DNA from: Paenibacillus camelliae
Lineage (GTDB): Bacteria > Bacillota > Bacilli > Paenibacillales > Paenibacillaceae
NCBI RefSeq assembly: GCF_023715345.1
Contig: NZ_JAMBNY010000015.1
Coordinates: 32,447 to 96,446, forward strand
DNA: 64,000 nucleotides
Direction of reading: 5' to 3'
Shown: in pieces, positions 36,367-44,130 of the stretch
How positions within the stretch are numbered: the stretch's first letter is position 1
How the letters are laid out: every line of letters starts with the position of its first letter
Notes under the pieces: model-generated
The model's database searches: none
Seen by the model: the letters and a program-made list of their open reading frames with translations, nothing else
What the model was told of the DNA's origin: nothing
Program-made: the position numbers and the translations under genes

Positions 36367-36963
36367 ATGCTGATCGGATTAACAGGCGGAATTGCTAGTG
36401 GTAAAAGTACAGTCAGCGCAATGCTAGTTGAGCATAATGCTTTGCTTGTTGATGCGGATCAGGTTGCTCGCGAAGTAGTGGAGCCGGGAGAGCCCGCTCT
36501 ACTACAAATCGCGAAAAGCTTTGGTAAGGAAGTACTCTATCCAGACGGTAGCTTAAATCGAAAGCAACTAGGCTCTATTGTTTTTTCTGACTCGGACAAG
36601 CTTAAACAGCTGGAGCAGATTACTCATCCAGCGATTCGAGAACGAATGCTTCAAACCATTGAGGTGTACAAGCAGCAGCAGCCTCATGCGTTAATCGTAG
36701 CAGATATCCCTTTGTTGTATGAAACGAATCAGGCTCATTTATATGAAGGGGTACTTGTCGTCTATATCCCTCGTGAGCTGCAGCTTGAACGTTTAATGAA
36801 GCGAAATGGTTTAACAAAGGATGAGGCGGAAGCACGAATTGCATCCCAAATGGATATTGAAGAGAAGAAAAGTCGAGCCAACTGGGTTATCGATAACTCT
36901 TCAACGTTAGAATACACCCGGCAGCAGGTTGAATCGCTTATGAAAAGGCTAGGTAGCGAATGA
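36367..36963 (+). CDS. coaE: Dephospho-CoA kinase
   Basis: Final enzyme of coenzyme A synthesis, phosphorylating dephospho-CoA at the 3' hydroxyl; 198 residues. P-loop LTGGIASGKSTVS at the N-terminus, DADQVAREVVEPG, HPAIRERM, VADIPLLYE and the lid IASQMDIEEKKSRANWVIDN. ATG at 36367 is chosen because GAGGTGA is its ribosome site; GTG 36358 lies inside it. Overlaps the next gene by 4 bp. Confidence 0.95.
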   Translation: MLIGLTGGIASGKSTVSAMLVEHNALLVDADQVAREVVEPGEPALLQIAKSFGKEVLYPDGSLNRKQLGSIVFSDSDKLKQLEQITHPAIRERMLQTIEVYKQQQPHALIVADIPLLYETNQAHLYEGVLVVYIPRELQLERLMKRNGLTKDEAEARIASQMDIEEKKSRANWVIDNSSTLEYTRQQVESLMKRLGSE

Positions 36964-37586
36964 AGAAAAAACGAACGCGCCGTAAACTGCTGCTGTTAGT
37001 CATCATATGCTTTATCGCAATTCTATTTATTCAGTCGAGCTGGTTAAGTAAATGGATGTACCCTGTGAAATACGAAGGAATTATTGTTGAAATGTCGGAT
37101 AAATATGAGGTTGATCCTCATCTGATTGCAGCCATTATACGTGTCGAATCCAATTTTCAAACAGGAAGAGAATCCCATAAGGGAGCCGTTGGATTAATGC
37201 AGCTAATGCCTACAACTGCAGAATGGATTATCGAGCTAACTGATATGGATAAATTTACAGTTCAAGAGCTCAAGTTTAATCCTGAGTCGAATATAGAGCT
37301 AGGGGTATGGTATATTAAGCATCTATTAGATCGATTTGATGGAGATCTTATTAAATCGGTCGCCGCTTACAATGCTGGACCCGGTAACGTAATAAGGTGG
37401 CTGGAGGAAGGCACGTGGGATGGAAGCTATGAGTCTGCAGATCAAATCCCATTTGGAGAAACACGGAAATATGTACAGAAGGTTATTTATTACTACAATA
37501 AGTATAAAGAGCTTTATCCTAAGCTAAAGCACGAAGCTCATCATGCTCAAATGGAAATTGATGCAGTCGGCAAATCAGAACTTTAA
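36960..37586 (+). CDS. Membrane-anchored lytic transglycosylase (Slt domain)
   Basis: Peptidoglycan-cleaving enzyme, 208 residues, resembling Bacillus YjbJ. N-terminal anchor KLLLLVIICFIAILFIQSSW, then a soluble Slt domain with the catalytic glutamate in AAIIRVESNF, the GAVGLMQLMPTTAEW motif, NIELGVWYIKHLL and SVAAYNAGPGNV. Acts outside the membrane on the glycan strand. ATGA overlap with coaE means coupled translation; last gene of the polA group. Confidence 0.92.
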   Translation: MKKKRTRRKLLLLVIICFIAILFIQSSWLSKWMYPVKYEGIIVEMSDKYEVDPHLIAAIIRVESNFQTGRESHKGAVGLMQLMPTTAEWIIELTDMDKFTVQELKFNPESNIELGVWYIKHLLDRFDGDLIKSVAAYNAGPGNVIRWLEEGTWDGSYESADQIPFGETRKYVQKVIYYYNKYKELYPKLKHEAHHAQMEIDAVGKSEL

Positions 37587-37644
37587 GCTGGACTGAGATA
37601 AAGCTGCAATATTATAATATGTTTAACAATTGAGGCGTTAATAA

Positions 37645-37680
37645 GCAATGAGACTGCCCTAAGTAGGGCAGACCCATTGC
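37645..37680. terminator. Hairpin between convergent slt and SASP genes
   Basis: GCAATGAGACTGCCCTA pairs imperfectly with TAGGGCAGACCCATTGC. No strong T run on either side, so it may terminate weakly in both directions. Confidence 0.5.
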
Positions 37681-37709
37681 ATCATACTTCTAGAACACTA
37701 AATTATAAA

Positions 37710-37922
37710 TTAACGACCTGCTAAAGATTGTTCCGCGATTTGGACAAGGCGACGAGTGATGTTACCACCGATATAACCAGTCTCTTTAGTAAGAACATTA
37801 CCGTAGTAACCGTCTTGTGGAATCGCGATACCAAGTTCTTGCGCTACTTCGAATTTCAATCGATCAATAGCTTCGATTGCTTGAGGAATTAGCAATTGGT
37901 TGCTGTTACGATTTCGTGACAT
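37710..37922 (-). CDS. Alpha/beta-type small acid-soluble spore protein
   Basis: SASP of 70 residues that coats and protects spore DNA in the forespore. Two conserved blocks are present: IDRLKFEVAQELGI, containing the germination protease (GPR) cleavage region, and DGYYGNVLTKETGYIGGNIT followed by RRLV. Strong site AAGGAGGTGAAAC before the ATG. A sigma-G-like promoter lies upstream, divergent from nrdR. A second SASP is at 52477-52677. Confidence 0.95.
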   Translation of the reverse strand: MSRNRNSNQLLIPQAIEAIDRLKFEVAQELGIAIPQDGYYGNVLTKETGYIGGNITRRLVQIAEQSLAGR

Positions 37923-37952
37923 ATTGTTTCACCTCCTTGCGGTTGGTAAAAG

Positions 37953-37983
37953 TATTATGTGCGAGATTTAATGATTTATTACA
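37953..37983 (-). promoter_or_regulatory. Sigma-G-like promoter of the SASP gene
   Basis: On the minus strand, TGTAAT, 18-nt spacer, CATAATA; compare forespore consensus TGAATA-N17/18-CATACTA. The same arrangement occurs before the other SASP gene. Confidence 0.6.
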
Positions 37984-38017
37984 GGAAACGTCTGGCAAAA
38001 AGAAAGGAGGGTTATAG

Positions 38018-38494
38018 ATGAAGTGCCCATACTGTGATTACTCAGGTACTAAAGTTTTAGATTCCCGTCCTGCTAACGAAAACAAATCCATTCGTAGGCG
38101 TCGTGAATGCGAGAAGTGCAGTCGACGATTTACAACATTTGAGATGATCGAGGAAACGCCGCTTATCGTTATTAAGAAAGACGGCAGCCGTGAAGAATTT
38201 AGCCGTGATAAAATTCTTAGAGGCTTGATTCGAGCATGCGAAAAGCGTCCAGTTCCAGTGGAACGCTTAGAAGTGATCGTGTCTGAGGTTGAGAAAGAGC
38301 TTCGAACGACAGCTCTTGCAGAGGTAGATAGCAGTGCAATTGGAGCTAGTGTTATGAAGCAGCTGTATCCAGTTGATGAGGTTGCATATGTACGATTCGC
38401 TTCTGTATATCGTCAGTTTAAAGATATTGACATGTTCATGAAGGAGCTTAATACATTGCTGTCTAACTCTAGAATTCCTTCTTCTGAGGAATAA
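38018..38494 (+). CDS. nrdR: NrdR ribonucleotide reductase repressor
   Basis: Nucleotide-sensing repressor of ribonucleotide reductase genes, 158 residues. Zinc ribbon at the N-terminus ([20 protein letters not shown] with the second pair CEKCSRRF), then an ATP-cone domain beginning [20 protein letters not shown] and [29 protein letters not shown] precedes the ATG. Monocistronic with a strong terminator. Binding to NrdR boxes is known for the family; none was seen nearby. Confidence 0.96.
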   Translation: MKCPYCDYSGTKVLDSRPANENKSIRRRRECEKCSRRFTTFEMIEETPLIVIKKDGSREEFSRDKILRGLIRACEKRPVPVERLEVIVSEVEKELRTTALAEVDSSAIGASVMKQLYPVDEVAYVRFASVYRQFKDIDMFMKELNTLLSNSRIPSSEE

Positions 38495-38501
38495 AAATAT
38501 G

Positions 38502-38541
38502 AAGGGGTCTCAAAGTCACTTTTGACTTTGAGACCCCTTTT
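38502..38541 (+). terminator. Rho-independent terminator after nrdR
   Basis: AAGGGGTCTCAAAGTCA pairs perfectly with TGACTTTGAGACCCCTT, 17-bp stem, short loop, T tail. Confidence 0.95.
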
Positions 38542-38550
38542 GTGTGCTTC

Positions 38551-38935
38551 GTAAACAGTGAGGTTTTAATTGCTGTTGTCCACTGATTTCATCGCTCCGT
38601 AAACAGTGAGGTTCCAATTGCTGTTGTCCTCTGATTTCTCGAATAATCATCTGTTGTAAAAATCAGAGGACAAAGGCAACCGCTTTGCTTTTACACTCTC
38701 ACTGTTTACTCCGCTGGAGCGATTGCGGGTAGTATCTTAGAAGTGCCCTCACCGTTTACTCCGCTGGAGCGATTGCGGGTAGTAGCTGTGAAGGTGCCTC
38801 TCACCGATTACTCCGCTGGAGCGTTGTTTGGGTAATTGCTTCGGGTTCCCTCACGTTTACTCCGCTGTAGCGATTGTGGGTAGTAGCTGTGAAGGTGCCC
38901 CTCACCGATTACTCCGCTGGGCGCCTTCGGGCAAC
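38551..38935. repeat. ~50-bp repeat array with inverted leading units
   Basis: Two units opening GTAAACAGTGAGGTT (38551 and 38599, 48 bp apart) are followed by five units in the opposite orientation containing ACTCCGCTGGAGCG or close variants, at 38708, 38758, 38810, 38859 and 38911 (spacing 49-52 bp). Together the second and third units form a large inverted repeat: ATCGCTCC / GGAGCGAT, GTAAACAGTGAG / CTCACTGTTTAC and TTGTCCTCTGATTT / AAATCAGAGGACAA, with a 22-nt loop. The third and last downstream units carry changes. No reading frame of interest. Confidence 0.88.
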
Positions 38936-38937
38936 CG

Positions 38938-39411
38938 CTATGATGGCAGGATTGTTACGGCTGCTTGTTTGCCGCTGAGTTGAATGCCCGTTGCTGCTTT
39001 TCCATAAGCTTTCAGGTCTATAATGACTTGCTCTAGCAATGCCTTTGCTTGAGGGCCTTGCTTTCCGCTCAGCTTAATAACAAGGGCTACGGGATGTCCG
39101 GATTGGAGAAGCTTTTCACATTGCTTAAGCTTCGTATCATAGTCGTGCTGCTCAATCGTTGGTGTCAGCCTGATTTCCTTTTCTTTCTTAGGTGCAGAGG
39201 ATTTGGGCTGAACGACCTGCTTCGCTTTTCCGCGAGCGATGAGCTGGCATTGTGGGGGGCTGCTCATTATGTTGATACACACTAAATCAGCTTGCTGTTC
39301 TTTAGCAAGCTGTAGCGCTTTTTTTGTAGCAAGATATCCTAGGTTTTGTCCATCTAAATCAAGCAGCTCTACTTCCGCTGCTTTTATTTTTTCATTCATC
39401 ATTAAAGCCAT
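38938..39411 (-). CDS. Divergent translation initiation factor IF-3 paralogue
   Basis: A 157-residue protein with IF-3 architecture. The N-domain starts NEKIKAAEVELLDLDGQNLG and continues KKALQLAKEQQADLVCINI with SPPQCQLIARGK. The C-domain starts KEIRLTPTIEQHDYDTKL, the best-conserved IF-3 block. Where IF-3 normally has the basic VTIRFRGRE segment that contacts 16S rRNA, this protein reads LVIKLSGKQG, and the linker is shortened. It is therefore probably not the main IF-3, whose gene normally sits with rpmI-rplT. TTAGGAGAG precedes the ATG. It lies 42 bp after the Crp-type gene, likely in one operon. Function unknown. Confidence 0.8.
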   Translation of the reverse strand: MALMMNEKIKAAEVELLDLDGQNLGYLATKKALQLAKEQQADLVCINIMSSPPQCQLIARGKAKQVVQPKSSAPKKEKEIRLTPTIEQHDYDTKLKQCEKLLQSGHPVALVIKLSGKQGPQAKALLEQVIIDLKAYGKAATGIQLSGKQAAVTILPS

Positions 39412-39453
39412 TGTATACTCTCCTAAATTTTAAGCATAATATGTGTCAGTTAA

Positions 39454-40149
39454 TTAATCATGGAGCTTCGATATGAGTGCTTCTGGATTAAGAAGTGTAA
39501 GTTTTTTATTGCTTAATTCAATAAGCGCTTGATCTTGTAATTCGATCATCACTTTAGACACTGTTTCTCTAGCAGCGCCAACCGTATCAGCAAGCTGCTG
39601 ATGTGTAATTTTTACAGGAATATGGCAGGTACCATCCTCGCGTGTTGCCCCGACCTCTTTACCTAGATCTAATAAGCGGCGGATGATACGGTTTTGTACC
39701 GTAAGAAAGGTCAAATCATAGATCTGATTATTGGCCTTGCGCAATCTTTCCATTGTGTAATTCAGCAAAAGAAACGGAACATTGCGATCTTTCTCTACGA
39801 GCTGGTGAAAATCGGAACGGTGAAGTGAATATACCTTTACAGCCGTCAGAGCTTCAGCAGTAGCAGAACGAGATAGACCTGGCTGCATTAATGCCATCTC
39901 TCCAAAATATTCCCCTTTAGCTAGATACGCTAGCGTGATTCGTTTAGCTTTGTTAGAGGTATAGATACTTACCATACCAGAGCGTACGAAGAAAATTTGA
40001 TTTCCCTCGTCTCCCTCATGAAAAATAACGCTCCCTTTCTTATAAGCTTCTTCACGCATATAAGGTACAAGTGTTTCTAGCAAAACCTGGTCAATATCTT
40101 TAAAGAACGGGATATTTGCTCTTAATTTATTCATATCAATAATTTTCAA
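39454..40149 (-). CDS. Crp/Fnr-family transcription regulator
   Basis: About 231 residues. N-terminal cyclic-nucleotide-binding-type beta barrel (GSVIFHEGDEGNQIFFVRSG, AKGEYFGEMALMQPGLSRSA), dimer helix, and a winged helix with ITHQQLADTVGAARETVSKV. No N-terminal cysteine cluster, so not an oxygen-sensing Fnr; the effector is unknown. Start uncertain: TTG at 40149 has GAGG nine nt upstream and is preferred over GTG 40164 and ATG 40134. Upstream of the IF-3 paralogue on the same strand. Confidence 0.85.
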   Translation of the reverse strand: MKIIDMNKLRANIPFFKDIDQVLLETLVPYMREEAYKKGSVIFHEGDEGNQIFFVRSGMVSIYTSNKAKRITLAYLAKGEYFGEMALMQPGLSRSATAEALTAVKVYSLHRSDFHQLVEKDRNVPFLLLNYTMERLRKANNQIYDLTFLTVQNRIIRRLLDLGKEVGATREDGTCHIPVKITHQQLADTVGAARETVSKVMIELQDQALIELSNKKLTLLNPEALISKLHD

Positions 40150-40164
40150 CCCATGATTCCTCAC

Positions 40165-40479
40165 TTTAATATTAAAAATTTATAATCGTGCTTGCGACTC
40201 CTTCGTTCTTTTTGCAATATCTATAGGTGGAATTTGAGGATTGAATGTTAAGAAAACGCTTAGCTACGCACTATCTTCATGATAACGATAAGCTCGCCGT
40301 TTATCAATCTATTCAATAAAAAAATAGATCAACAAAGAATTAGCGCTTTTTCACTGCTTCTCTGAGGCAAAAAAGGGCTCTTTTTCGTTGTAATCCGTAA
40401 ATGATACCGCTATGATTAAATTAGTACATTTTACTTAGTTAAAGAATGACGAAATGCCAATATACTTAACGTAGCTATT
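40165..40479. other. Intergenic stretch without recognised gene
   Basis: About 315 bp between the divergent crp-type and dehydrogenase genes. It is AT-rich and must hold both promoters. A small hairpin AAAAAGGGCTCTTTTT is visible around 40370-40386; I find no coding frame, RNA gene or repeat. Confidence 0.5.
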
Positions 40480-40494
40480 TTGAGGAGGAATGGG

Positions 40495-41469
40495 ATGAAA
40501 CCGCTTATTTTTGTTGATCGTAGACTGCCTGAGGACGTTAAGAGTTATTTAGAGGAGCACTGTTCAGTTTTATCTTGGAAGCCCGATGAAAAACGAGATG
40601 AGACGAGATTACAAGCTTATTTGACTGATGTAGAAGGCTATTTTACAAGTGGCGCAATGAAAGTAACGGAAGAACTTCTAACATCTGCTCCTAAGCTTAA
40701 GGTTATAAGCACAATGAGTGTCGGCTATAACCATTTTGATATACCGGCTATGCGTGCCCGTGGAGTGATTGGTACACATACGCCTTATGTGCTTGATGAT
40801 ACAGTTGCAGATCTTATTGTTGGATTGATGCTCTCTACAGCTCGACGCATAACAGAGCTGGATCGCTTTATTCGTCAAGGCCAATGGAAAGGAAATGAAG
40901 GCAGAAAGCTGTTTGGGCTTGATGTACATCATCGAAAGCTTGGAATTATTGGAATGGGTAGAATTGGAGAGGTAGTTACTAAGCGTGCTAAGTTTGGCTT
41001 TGATATGGAGGTTTCCTATTACAATCGTTCTCGCAAGCCTGCATTAGAACAAGAACTAGGCATTGAATATAAAAGCATGGAGCAGCTGCTTCGTGATTCA
41101 GACTTTATCGTGCTGCTAACTCCATTGACACCTGAGACTAAAGGATTAATAGGCGCTGAGCAGTTTTCAATGATGAAGCAAAGTGCTATATTTATAAATG
41201 CATCTAGAGGTGCGACAGTTGATGAGCAGGCACTCATTCACGCGCTGCAAAGTCATACTATTGCAGGTGCTGGTTTAGATGTGTTCATGCAAGAGCCACT
41301 ACCCGCTCAGCATCCGCTATTAGATATGGATCAAGTTGTTATGACTCCTCATATTGGATCTGCAACCGAGGCAACACGTGATCAAATGGCGATGCTAGCT
41401 GCACGAAATCTCGTGCATGCACTTCTAGGAACTGGTGAAGCACATATCGTGCCGGAGCTAGCACAATAA
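40495..41469 (+). CDS. D-isomer specific 2-hydroxyacid dehydrogenase
   Basis: NAD(P)-dependent 2-hydroxyacid dehydrogenase, 324 residues, probably glyoxylate/hydroxypyruvate or 2-ketogluconate reductase type. Rossmann motif LGIIGMGRIGEVV, catalytic Arg in NASRGATVDEQAL, Glu in MQEPLPAQHPLLD and His in VMTPHIGSATEATRDQM. ATG at 40495 follows GAGGAGG; a TTG five codons earlier overlaps that site. Precedes murI by 63 bp on the same strand. Exact substrate cannot be settled. Confidence 0.88.
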   Translation: MKPLIFVDRRLPEDVKSYLEEHCSVLSWKPDEKRDETRLQAYLTDVEGYFTSGAMKVTEELLTSAPKLKVISTMSVGYNHFDIPAMRARGVIGTHTPYVLDDTVADLIVGLMLSTARRITELDRFIRQGQWKGNEGRKLFGLDVHHRKLGIIGMGRIGEVVTKRAKFGFDMEVSYYNRSRKPALEQELGIEYKSMEQLLRDSDFIVLLTPLTPETKGLIGAEQFSMMKQSAIFINASRGATVDEQALIHALQSHTIAGAGLDVFMQEPLPAQHPLLDMDQVVMTPHIGSATEATRDQMAMLAARNLVHALLGTGEAHIVPELAQ

Positions 41470-41532
41470 TCATCTAATTGAATAAAGATGAGAGAGAACA
41501 CTTTATGATGATGTAAGAGGGAACGATAAATT

Positions 41533-42309
41533 ATGACAATAGGCATTTTTGATTCAGGCATAGGTGGGTTAACCGTTCTCAATGAAGCGCTAAGAAGGCT
41601 TCCAACTGAGGATTACGTGTATATGGCGGATACTCTGAATGTTCCCTATGGAACGAAAAGTCAAGAGGATGTACAAGGCTATATTCTTGAAACGGTTCAT
41701 CAGATGATGAAGCTTGATATTGATGCACTTGTAATAGCATGCAATACGGCTACTAGTATTGCAGTAGAGCTGCTGCGAGAACGGTACCCAAGCATTCCGA
41801 TTATAGGAATGGAACCAGCTGTTAAGCCAGCAGTAGAGATGAATGCATCCACTGGACGAAGAGTGCTTGTGTTTGCCACACCACTAACACTCTCATTGCC
41901 GAAGTACTATGCCCTTGTCACAAGAGTTGATGATAGTGGCATTGTAGATTCCCTGCCAATGGAAAAGCTCGTGTTGTACTGCGAAAGAATGCAGTTTCAC
42001 GATGAGGAAGTTAAGCAGTACTTTATGGATAAGCTTGCTCCCTATAACTTGGAGCATTACGGAATGATTGTTTTAGGTTGTACACATTATCCATTCTTTA
42101 AGCCTCTTCTTCAAGAAATATTACCGTCGCATGTCGGTATCGTTGATGGTAGCGTGGGCACGGTCCGAAGATTAGCAGCGCAGCTTCATCGCTATGGCTT
42201 AGCTAGAGGGAAAGGATCAGGGAAGGTTACCTTTATCAATACAGCCCATCAAGATGATTACAATAAAAGAATGGAAAGCGCATTACATCATTTACAGCAG
42301 CAGGAATGA
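41533..42309 (+). CDS. murI: Glutamate racemase
   Basis: Converts L- to D-glutamate for peptidoglycan; 258 residues. Starts IGIFDSGIGGLTVL, has the two catalytic cysteines in ACNTAT (Cys 70) and LGCTHYP (Cys 183), and VPYGTKS. All catalytic elements are intact. AAGAGGGAACGATAAATT precedes the ATG with rather long spacing. Between the dehydrogenase and the ROK kinase on the same strand, without obvious functional link. Confidence 0.95.
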   Translation: MTIGIFDSGIGGLTVLNEALRRLPTEDYVYMADTLNVPYGTKSQEDVQGYILETVHQMMKLDIDALVIACNTATSIAVELLRERYPSIPIIGMEPAVKPAVEMNASTGRRVLVFATPLTLSLPKYYALVTRVDDSGIVDSLPMEKLVLYCERMQFHDEEVKQYFMDKLAPYNLEHYGMIVLGCTHYPFFKPLLQEILPSHVGIVDGSVGTVRRLAAQLHRYGLARGKGSGKVTFINTAHQDDYNKRMESALHHLQQQE

Positions 42310-42382
42310 TAAGTGCATCCTTTGTTCATGTTTTTATTCAATTTATATCATACATTAATATTTAGCCTAGGGGGTTCACTTT

Positions 42383-43264
42383 GTGAGAATTGGTGCAATT
42401 GAAGCTGGTGGAACTAAAATTATTTGTGGAATTGGCAATGAGCATGGTGTAATTGAGAAAAAAATCAATTTTCCGACGGAGTCTCCGGATATTGTCTTTC
42501 CTAAAATTCGTGAATTTTTCGAAGGAGAGCAAATTGATGCGCTTGGTGTGGGTACATTTGGTCCAATCGATGTTAATCGCAACAGCGAAACATATGGTTA
42601 TATTACTTCGACGCCAAAGCCAGGCTGGGGAAATGTAGATTTTGTAGGTCAGCTTAAGCAGTACATTGATGTTCCGATTGGTTTTGATACCGATGTTAAT
42701 GGGGCAGCACTCGGAGAGGCACTTTGGGGTAGCGCAAAGGGGCTCGATAGCTGTGTATATTATACGATCGGCACAGGAGTTGGCGTTGGCGTTTATACGG
42801 AGGGGAAGCTGGTGCACGGCTTGTTACACCCTGAAGCGGGACATATTCCGGTTAGACGTCATCCAGAGGATTCATACGAAGGCTTCTGTCCATACCATGG
42901 CGACTGCTTAGAAGGCGTTGCAGCTGGTCCAGCTATCGAACGACGCTTCGGAGTAAAGGGGCATGAGCTAGGCAAGGATCACGAGGCATGGAAGTTTGAG
43001 GCGTACTATTTAGGACAAGCACTAATGTCGACAATATTGCTGCTTTCACCTGAGCGAATCATTCTTGGTGGAGGCGTCATGCATCAAGAACAGCTGTTTC
43101 CATTAATTCGTGAGGAAGTGAAGCGGAACTTAAATGGATATGTTCAGCATTCAATGATACTTGAGCATATTGACCAATATATTATTCCGCCAGGTCTTGG
43201 GGATAATGCGGGGTTAAGCGGTGCAATTGCCCTTGGTTTGTTAGAATATAACGCGAATAAATAA
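42383..43264 (+). CDS. ROK-family fructokinase
   Basis: Sugar kinase of 293 residues, GTG start behind TAGGGGG. Begins RIGAIEAGGTKIICGIG (phosphate-binding), then DTDVNGAALGE, YYTIGTGVGVGV, and the ROK zinc motif with HPEAGHIPVRRH followed by CPYHGDCLEGVAAGPAI. Among ROK proteins this pattern fits fructokinase (ScrK/GmuE type) best. No transporter or hydrolase for sucrose adjoins it, so its pathway is not clear from context. Confidence 0.88.
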   Translation: MRIGAIEAGGTKIICGIGNEHGVIEKKINFPTESPDIVFPKIREFFEGEQIDALGVGTFGPIDVNRNSETYGYITSTPKPGWGNVDFVGQLKQYIDVPIGFDTDVNGAALGEALWGSAKGLDSCVYYTIGTGVGVGVYTEGKLVHGLLHPEAGHIPVRRHPEDSYEGFCPYHGDCLEGVAAGPAIERRFGVKGHELGKDHEAWKFEAYYLGQALMSTILLLSPERIILGGGVMHQEQLFPLIREEVKRNLNGYVQHSMILEHIDQYIIPPGLGDNAGLSGAIALGLLEYNANK

Positions 43265-43304
43265 CAAACAATGTAACCATAAAGAAACCATTAATGCAAT
43301 TTCT

Positions 43305-43333
43305 TGAAACGAAAGGCTAGCAGCTTCGTATGA
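43305..43333 (+). promoter_or_regulatory. Sigma-W-type ECF promoter of pspA
   Basis: TGAAAC (43305-43310), 16-nt spacer, CGTA (43327-43330), an exact match to the Bacillus sigma-W pattern, 37 bp before the pspA start. Bacillus subtilis pspA is a sigma-W target. Confidence 0.75.
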
Positions 43334-43366
43334 CTAATATCGGTAAAAATCGGGGAGGTTGTTGAA

Positions 43367-44047
43367 ATGAGTATTTTTGAACGATTGTTTCGTATTGGTA
43401 AATCGAATGTGAATGCTGCGATAGATAAGATGGAGGATCCGGTTAAAATTATTGACCAGGTATTACGCGAGTTAGATGAGGACGTTGAAAAAGTTACGGC
43501 TGCGGTAACATCTCAGATGGCAGTAGAGAAGCGCTTTGAGCGTGAATTGAAGGAAGCTGAGGAGCTAGTTGCCAAACGTGACTCACAAGCCCGTCAAGCG
43601 TTACTTGCAGGCAACGACGAGCTCGCTAGAGAAGCATTGGCTGATAAAGCTAAGCAATCGGAGAAACGTGATAAGGTGCAGGAAAGCTATAATCGTTCGA
43701 AGGCTACTTCTGATAAACTGCGCGATCAGCTGCGTGATTTGAAGGCACGAGTTAACGAGATGAAGGACCAGCGCAGCACGCTTATTGCACAAGCGGAGGC
43801 CGCTAAGGCACAGCAAAAAATTAATTCTACGATGAAGGGTGTAGGGAAAAACGACGTAGGTGCTACCTTCAATCGTATGGAGGAAAAAATTAAAAAAATG
43901 CATGACGAGGCGGACGCTGCTTTCGAATTAGCTAATGAAGATAAATCGTTAGATCAGAAGTTCGAGGAACAGCTAAAATCATCTAAAGCTAATGCAATAG
44001 ATGATGAGCTCGCTGCATTAAAAGCTGAGCTTAATGGAAATAAATAA
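43367..44047 (+). CDS. pspA: PspA/IM30 phage-shock protein
   Basis: Coiled-coil membrane-stabilising protein, 226 residues, typical PspA length. N-terminal amphipathic helix SIFERLFRIGKSNVNAAIDK, then EDPVKIIDQVLRELDEDVEK and long heptad-rich helices to the end. It binds the inner face of the membrane and assembles ESCRT-III-like polymers under envelope stress. A sigma-W-type promoter lies upstream; a hairpin separates it from the following TPM-domain gene, the same pairing seen in Bacillus ydjF-ydjH. Confidence 0.95.
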   Translation: MSIFERLFRIGKSNVNAAIDKMEDPVKIIDQVLRELDEDVEKVTAAVTSQMAVEKRFERELKEAEELVAKRDSQARQALLAGNDELAREALADKAKQSEKRDKVQESYNRSKATSDKLRDQLRDLKARVNEMKDQRSTLIAQAEAAKAQQKINSTMKGVGKNDVGATFNRMEEKIKKMHDEADAAFELANEDKSLDQKFEEQLKSSKANAIDDELAALKAELNGNK

Positions 44048-44082
44048 TGTCATCCATTCATATAGCTATGAAGGAAGAGGGG

Positions 44083-44113
44083 AAAAGCCAGGTTATGAAA
44101 ACCAGGCTTTTTC
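44083..44113 (+). terminator. Terminator or attenuator between pspA and the TPM gene
   Basis: AAAAGCCAGGTT pairs with AACCAGGCTTTTT (one mismatch) and ends in T residues; the TPM gene starts 18 bp on, so it may only attenuate read-through. Confidence 0.75.
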
Positions 44114-44130
44114 TTTATGGAGGTCGCTTG

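Noticed and set aside
38700..38935. Possible CRISPR array because of regular ~50-bp spacing
   Set aside because: The segments between conserved cores are themselves repeated and similar, the units are imperfect, and no cas genes are present.
40165..40479. Possible riboswitch or small RNA in the long gap before the dehydrogenase gene
   Set aside because: Only a short weak hairpin is visible, with no conserved riboswitch core that I recognise.
42362..42817. 151-codon antisense frame within the ROK kinase gene
   Set aside because: It lies entirely against a well-supported kinase and its translation shows no family features.
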